Shown: positions 7,968 through 11,561 of the stretch, one piece after another
Position numbering within the stretch: position 1 is the stretch's first letter
How the letters are laid out: the number at the start of each line of letters is the position of its first letter
NCBI GenBank assembly: GCA_016840025.1
Contig: JAEOTF010000484.1
Span: 1 to 11,561, forward strand
Length of the DNA stretch: 11,561 nucleotides
Source of the DNA: Candidatus Hodarchaeota archaeon
Lineage (GTDB): Archaea > Asgardarchaeota > Heimdallarchaeia > Hodarchaeales > YT1-039
Direction of reading: 5' to 3'
The notes under the pieces: model-generated
What the model saw: only the letters and a program-made list of their open reading frames with translations
Database searches by the model: none
What the model was told of the DNA's origin: nothing
Position numbers and translations under genes: made by a program

Positions 7968-7982
7968 ATTTTAGTAAATAAG
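7968..7982 (+). promoter_or_regulatory. Possible TATA element for tldD
   Basis: The stretch ATTTTAGTAAATA lies about 25-30 bp before the GTG at 8000, where a TATA box would sit for a leaderless transcript. No GGTGA-type site precedes the GTG, which agrees with leaderless initiation. The match is by composition only. Confidence 0.35.
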
Positions 7983-7999
7983 ATAATTATCCCTCATAT

Positions 8000-9433
8000 G
8001 TGGTGATTACTATTCAAGAAAAGCTAAGTGAAGCAATACCATTTGGTAAACAGCTAGGAGCGAGTTTTGTTGAATTACGCTCCTTATTTATTGACAGAAC
8101 AATGATAAATCTGATGGATGGTAAAGGGAAAGCTGTTCATGGCTTAGATGGTGGCACAGCAATTCGTGTCTTAGCGGATGGCGCGTGGGGATTTGTTTCA
8201 GTAGTAGGGGCTGAATTGGACGCTAAAATCCTAAAAAATGGGATTAAGGATGCATTTTCCCTGGCAAAACTTGCAGCTGCTCATTCCCCTGAGCCTGTTG
8301 AGCTTTATCCAGTCGATCCTCTCCAAGACGTTTCCAAGATACAATTCCAAACAGATCCCCGAGAGATACCGACATCTGAAAAGAAAGATAAGCTGGTCGA
8401 TTTACATAAAACTGTCGTCAAAGCTGATAAACGAATCCGTAGTTCAACTATTTCCTATGTAGACATCACAGGAACACACTACTATCAGAACTCGGATGAT
8501 GTAGAGATTACAATGGATAAATGTATTACATGGGGTATGGTTAATGCAAATGGAAAAGATGGTCCCATCCGAGCAGGTGGTCGGGAAGAAATTGCCAGTC
8601 CTTCCGGGTATCATATCTTCAATGATGCTCATCTCACTGAAGTGGCTGATTTACTTACCCAAAGAGTAATTAGAACTCTTGAAGCAAAACCAGCTAAGGG
8701 TGGGGAATTTCCAGCAATTCTAAGTCCACCTGTGGCTGGCGTATTCGCGCATGAGGCCTGTGGCCATCTCTTTGAGGCCGATCTAACAGAAAATGGTTGT
8801 ATAGGAACCGCGCTAGGTCAAAAAATTGGATCAGAATCTGCAACGATTGTAGATGATGGTATTATTGAGGACGGTATCGGAAGTTACGCTTATGATGACG
8901 AAGGGATTCCCGCTCAACACACAGTTATTTTAGATCAGGGTAGAGTTAATGCACTTCTTACTAATAGGGAATATGCTCAGAAATTTCAAAAGATCAATGA
9001 AAAGTTAGAAACGAAAATTGAATGTTTTCCCTCAGGAAACGCACGTGCATTTGATTTTCGTGTTCCCCCGATTATACGGATGCGGAATACTTATTTTGGA
9101 GCTGGTGACCTTTCTTGGGAAGAATTACTCGAGCCAATAAAATTTGGATATTGGTTTGTTCATTTTCGGGGTGGTCAAGCCTCATTAGAAGGGACTTTTA
9201 CTGTTGGAATTCAAGAAGCATATGAGATTGTAAATGGCGAAATCGGCGATCCTGTTCGAGGGGCCTCAATTAGTGGAAATACGTTAGAAGCCCTACATGG
9301 CATTTCAGGAGCTACTAAAATCAGTGATTTTGTAATGCATCCTGGCAGATGTGGTAAAGGGCAAACTGCGTTCACAGGTGATGGTGGAACACGATTACGA
9401 GTAGATAAAATTAATGTAGCTGGTGAGGAATGA
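8000..9433 (+). CDS. tldD: TldD metalloprotease subunit
   Basis: A 477-aa TldD. The metal site is intact: the HExxxH motif H251-E-A-C-G-H256 and the distal zinc-ligand cysteine C451 in PGRCGKGQ. Known TldD forms a heterodimer with TldE whose inner cavity degrades unfolded peptides; in bacteria it takes part in microcin B17 maturation and CcdA turnover. In archaea it is thought to be a general cytosolic peptidase. The start is GTG at 8000, with a second GTG directly after; an ATG at 7998 is out of frame and closes at once. Length is normal for the family. It ends 6 nt before tldE, which fits production of both subunits from one transcript. Confidence 0.97.
   Translation: MVITIQEKLSEAIPFGKQLGASFVELRSLFIDRTMINLMDGKGKAVHGLDGGTAIRVLADGAWGFVSVVGAELDAKILKNGIKDAFSLAKLAAAHSPEPVELYPVDPLQDVSKIQFQTDPREIPTSEKKDKLVDLHKTVVKADKRIRSSTISYVDITGTHYYQNSDDVEITMDKCITWGMVNANGKDGPIRAGGREEIASPSGYHIFNDAHLTEVADLLTQRVIRTLEAKPAKGGEFPAILSPPVAGVFAHEACGHLFEADLTENGCIGTALGQKIGSESATIVDDGIIEDGIGSYAYDDEGIPAQHTVILDQGRVNALLTNREYAQKFQKINEKLETKIECFPSGNARAFDFRVPPIIRMRNTYFGAGDLSWEELLEPIKFGYWFVHFRGGQASLEGTFTVGIQEAYEIVNGEIGDPVRGASISGNTLEALHGISGATKISDFVMHPGRCGKGQTAFTGDGGTRLRVDKINVAGEE
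9422..9428 (+). promoter_or_regulatory. Ribosome binding site for tldE
   Basis: GGTGAGG inside the last codons of tldD is a strong match to the archaeal anti-Shine-Dalgarno sequence and lies 11 nt before the tldE ATG, which fixes that start. Confidence 0.75.
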
Positions 9434-9439
9434 TAAAAG

Positions 9440-10825
9440 ATGAATATTGAAGAATTAAAACGAGTTGCAACAATGGCGATGGAGCTGGGAGAGAAACAGA
9501 ATCCAGATGAAATAGGGCTATTTGTTGGGTTCGATAAAAGCACGAACATCAACATAGAGAACGGGCGCATTTCGGGGGCAGAACAAACAGTGGATATAGG
9601 TTTAGGTTGCCAAATTGCGTATGGAAGAAGGGTAGCACAGGGCTTTACAACTAATTTAAGTAGGGAAGGTATTGAGAAGACCATTACAGATACAGCTAAG
9701 ACAGCGCAAAAAAGTGACGAGGACGAGGACTGGATGGGGATGGTTTCCGACTCGGGCACTCCTTCAACAAGTCAATTTTTCCATCCCAGTTTGTTAAACA
9801 CAGAAATTGACGAATTAGCCGAAATATCAACTGGTTTGTTAAATGGATGCAAAGTCGAAGGTATTAAGGATCCAATTATCCCTGTTTTTGGCAATACAAT
9901 ACTAGGAGTCAGTAAATCTGTAGTTATGAATACACACGGGATTGAAACAACGAACGAAACGTCCTACTTTTTTATTGTTCTAGCGTCATTAGCAATAAAA
10001 GAAGGGACTCCTGGTCCAATGAGTTTTGATTTTTGGTTTTCTAGAAAAGATTTGCACTCAGACCCCAATAGTTTTGCCGCAGATGTTGCACAAGAGGCTT
10101 GGGATCTGACAAGGGCCAAGAAAGTCAAACTTCCCGATACAATGCCTGTTGTTTTCCATCCGTTTGCATTAGGCGCAATAGCAGAGAGCATCTTTTTCCC
10201 CGCGCTGCTAGCGGATCGCAAGCAACAAGGTAACAGCTATCTAGCCGACCGTATTGGCGAAGAACTCGTTCCTAAGGAATTTGGTATGTGGGACGATGGA
10301 ACCCTACCAAAATGCACAAAATCAAGTTACTTTGACATAGAGGGTATAGCTAAAAGAAAAACGCCCATTTTTGAAAATGGAGTCTTTACCAACTTCCTTT
10401 ATGACCATACTACGGCCCAAAAAGATAGAACAGTAAGTACAGGCAATGCCCAACGGAGTGATACTACTGGTGTTAATCCAGGATCCTACGCCAACCCTGT
10501 ATCAGTTGGTACTAATAACTGGGTGATTGAACCTGGAAAAGGAGATTTAGACTCTCTTATCTCTGACATAAAGACAGGTCTTCTCGTTAAAGGAGTGCAA
10601 GGTGCGCACCAAGGCAGCCCTGAAAGTGGTGACTATACAGGAGTCGTTAACCCAGGATATATCATACGAAATGGAGAGCTTACTGAACCGGTCGTTGGTT
10701 TGGGATTGGCTGGGAAAATATTGGAGTTATTTAGTAATTTTGACGGAGCTACGTCTACAGCACGAAGCATAGGTGACGGCTACTTACCACATGTTCGTTT
10801 TGGGAATGTAAGGGTAGTTTCATAA
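9440..10825 (+). CDS. tldE: TldE (PmbA) subunit
   Basis: A 461-aa TldE/PmbA homologue, the non-metal partner of TldD. It has the family's overall length and layout, including the N-terminal domain and the C-terminal glycine-rich segments with VNPGYIIRNGE. Where TldD carries HExxxH, this protein reads roughly as GAIAESIFF (residues about 247-255) with no histidine pair, and the distal cysteine is also missing, as expected for the subunit that completes the chamber but does no chemistry. The ATG start is supported by GGTGAGG upstream, and the gene begins 6 nt after tldD ends. A T-rich tract follows its stop. Confidence 0.95.
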   Translation: MNIEELKRVATMAMELGEKQNPDEIGLFVGFDKSTNINIENGRISGAEQTVDIGLGCQIAYGRRVAQGFTTNLSREGIEKTITDTAKTAQKSDEDEDWMGMVSDSGTPSTSQFFHPSLLNTEIDELAEISTGLLNGCKVEGIKDPIIPVFGNTILGVSKSVVMNTHGIETTNETSYFFIVLASLAIKEGTPGPMSFDFWFSRKDLHSDPNSFAADVAQEAWDLTRAKKVKLPDTMPVVFHPFALGAIAESIFFPALLADRKQQGNSYLADRIGEELVPKEFGMWDDGTLPKCTKSSYFDIEGIAKRKTPIFENGVFTNFLYDHTTAQKDRTVSTGNAQRSDTTGVNPGSYANPVSVGTNNWVIEPGKGDLDSLISDIKTGLLVKGVQGAHQGSPESGDYTGVVNPGYIIRNGELTEPVVGLGLAGKILELFSNFDGATSTARSIGDGYLPHVRFGNVRVVS

Positions 10826-10840
10826 TCTCACCAATCTTTA

Positions 10841-10869
10841 TCCTTTTTTCATCCTTCTATTTTTCTTTT
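10841..10869 (+). terminator. T-rich terminator after tldE
   Basis: Runs of six Ts (10844-10849), five Ts (10860-10864) and four Ts (10866-10869) in a pyrimidine-rich stretch begin about 18 nt after the tldE stop. This is typical of archaeal U-tract termination. Confidence 0.5.
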
Positions 10870-10939
10870 ATTGCCTATAACTCTTTCTCTCTCCAAATTC
10901 CCCTTTCATTGGAAATCATTCTTAATACCCAAATTCATT

Positions 10940-10979
10940 TAACGTTTTTTCAGAAACTTAGGGAAGTAGTAACGTTTTT
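10940..10979 (+). repeat. Direct repeat TAACGTTTTT, 30-bp phase
   Basis: The 10-mer occurs at 10940-10949 and 10970-10979. Thirty bases is close to three helical turns, so both copies would face the same side of the DNA, which suits cooperative binding by a regulator. A chance repeat in T-rich DNA is possible. Confidence 0.35.
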
Positions 10980-11119
10980 ATTGATCCTTTCAAAGTAGAT
11001 TATGTTTTACAAAGAAGAGGAAATACAATAACGGAACTATTCAATTCCCTGCTCCAGTGAAAACAAGAGGTTAGGGACGAAATCAGGCTTTTTTTCTTCT
11101 CAATATTCCTAACTGTTTC

Positions 11120-11163
11120 CCTTCATCTAAATGGGGGATGAAGGATTCTCTAAAAGAGAATTC
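11120..11163 (+). promoter_or_regulatory. Two adjoining hairpins upstream of the exported-protein gene
   Basis: Stem 1 pairs CCTTCATC (11120-11127) with GATGAAGG (11137-11144). Stem 2 pairs GGATTCTCT (11143-11151) with AGAGAATTC (11155-11163) through an AAA loop and one G-U pair. The stems share the GG at 11143-11144, so full forms exclude each other or stack. They end about 22 nt before the ribosome binding site, so a leader-RNA switch, an operator pair or a terminator of an unseen small transcript are all possible. Confidence 0.4.
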
Positions 11164-11185
11164 AAACTAAACAAACTATAAATAA

Positions 11186-11190
11186 GGTGA
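11186..11190 (+). promoter_or_regulatory. Ribosome binding site of the last gene
   Basis: GGTGA, continuing as GGTGAT, lies 4 nt before the ATG at 11195, a strong archaeal site that decides this start over the later ATG at 11216. Confidence 0.7.
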
Positions 11191-11194
11191 TAAA

Positions 11195-11561
11195 ATGAAA
11201 AATACACTAGAAAGGATGATCTTTGTCTGTTTGATTGTCGTTATGCTCAGCATTCTCATTATGATTCCTTACATTCCATCTGTTACTAAGGAGCAGGATG
11301 AGATGCTTAACACGGCGCAAAGAAGTTTTGAAGTAGTTAATTCTCCTAATGATTTGAATAGAGGCGATGTTTGGATAAACAAGAGTGAAGTACTCCCTGG
11401 AGGTTATCATCCCGACATTCTTCAACTTCCGAACGGGAGTTATGCCATGGCCTATAACGGTGCCAAGTATTCCTCGATTAAGGTCAGTGTGTCGAATGAC
11501 CTGATCAATTGGGGAACCCCTGCTGAAGTCACATCCTTGCATAACCCGTGGGGTCATTCGA
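11195..11561 (+). CDS. Exported or anchored beta-propeller-like protein, 5' part
   Basis: The open frame has no stop up to the window end, giving 122 codons of a longer gene. Residues 8-26 are a hydrophobic segment after a short start with Lys2 and Arg7, so the protein is either secreted or held by an N-terminal anchor with its bulk outside the cell. Residues about 68-107 (HPDILQLPNGSYAMAY, then KVSVSNDLINWG) resemble a blade of BNR/sialidase or family-43-type glycosidase propellers, with an Asp-box-like S-N-D...W at 100-106. No catalytic residues can be assigned from this fragment. The start is set by GGTGAT upstream. It stands apart from tldE by 369 bp with T-tracts, so it should have its own promoter. 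Confidence 0.75.
   Translation, partial: MKNTLERMIFVCLIVVMLSILIMIPYIPSVTKEQDEMLNTAQRSFEVVNSPNDLNRGDVWINKSEVLPGGYHPDILQLPNGSYAMAYNGAKYSSIKVSVSNDLINWGTPAEVTSLHNPWGHS

Larger units (their letters stand above)
7567..7999. other. 433-bp gene-free stretch with short palindromes
   Basis: No convincing coding frame or tRNA was found. After the T-tracts it holds an inverted repeat TCCAGCA / TGCTGGA (7713-7719 and 7762-7768), GTAATA-A-TATTAC (7778-7790), and the perfect 12-bp palindrome AACATTAATGTT (7914-7925) followed by a T-run. The last 40 bp are A/T-rich and probably contain the tldD promoter. The long gap is unusual next to the tight packing elsewhere and could hide a small RNA or a decayed gene. 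Confidence 0.5.
10826..11194. other. 369-bp gene-free stretch before the exported-protein gene
   Basis: No coding frame or tRNA is supported. It contains the tldE terminator, two copies of TAACGTTTTT 30 bp apart (10940-10949, 10970-10979), seven Ts in the stretch 11089-11096, and two adjoining hairpins close to the next start. The second half therefore looks like a regulated leader or promoter region. Confidence 0.5.

Noticed and set aside
9211..9759. 182-codon open frame on the minus strand across the tldD/tldE junction
   Set aside because: It is antisense to two well-recognised proteins and shows no family features.
11069..11114. GGTTAGGGA / TTCCTAACT pairing around the T7 tract
   Set aside because: It needs two G-U pairs across a 28-nt loop, which is too weak to call a structured RNA.
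11174..11184. ACTATAAATAA as TATA box of the last gene
   Set aside because: It lies within about 20 bp of the ATG, so transcription would start inside the coding region; the GGTGAT site must be in the RNA.
11207..11557. 116-codon open frame on the minus strand at the window end
   Set aside because: The + strand frame here has a ribosome binding site, a signal-type segment and propeller-like motifs; the antisense frame has none.

Overview
The window looks archaeal and most likely comes from an Asgard-type archaeon; the rank below that cannot be set from sequence alone. The reasons are an A+T-rich genome with tightly packed same-strand genes, GGTGA-type ribosome binding sites (clearest before tldE and the last gene), several TTG/GTG starts, T-rich gene ends, an archaeal-style TldD/TldE pair, and a protein that appears to join an N-terminal longin-like domain to TPR-like helical repeats. 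Longin domains are mainly known from eukaryotes and Asgard archaea.

All eight genes are on the + strand. Left block (44-6919): a transglutaminase-fold protein that has lost its catalytic cysteine; after a 152-bp gap with a perfect 14-bp palindrome, a tightly spaced trio follows. The trio is an unrecognised 128-aa protein, a 1067-aa protein (TPR-like N-terminus, about 36 tandem 11-residue beta-strand repeats, C-terminal beta-sandwich-like modules), and a 633-aa longin-like plus TPR protein. None of the four has a visible signal peptide or membrane segment, so they probably act in the cytosol. The trio is very likely co-transcribed. The first gene may be functionally linked because its N-terminus carries strand-turn units like those in the 1067-aa protein. 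I regard this block as the candidate undescribed system: a set of apparently non-catalytic, interaction-type proteins with parts reminiscent of eukaryotic trafficking and GTPase-regulatory machinery. That functional reading is inference.

Middle (7003-7566): an ISOC1/ISOC2-like isochorismatase-family hydrolase with an intact Asp-Lys-Cys triad, followed by a T-tract and a 433-bp gene-free stretch holding several short palindromes.

Right block (8000-10825): tldD and tldE, a two-gene operon for the two subunits of a zinc-dependent peptidase; only TldD keeps the metal-binding residues. A 369-bp gene-free stretch with T-tracts, a 10-bp direct repeat and two adjoining hairpins then leads to the 5' part of a gene for an exported or membrane-anchored protein that resembles a BNR/glycosidase-type beta-propeller and runs off the window end.
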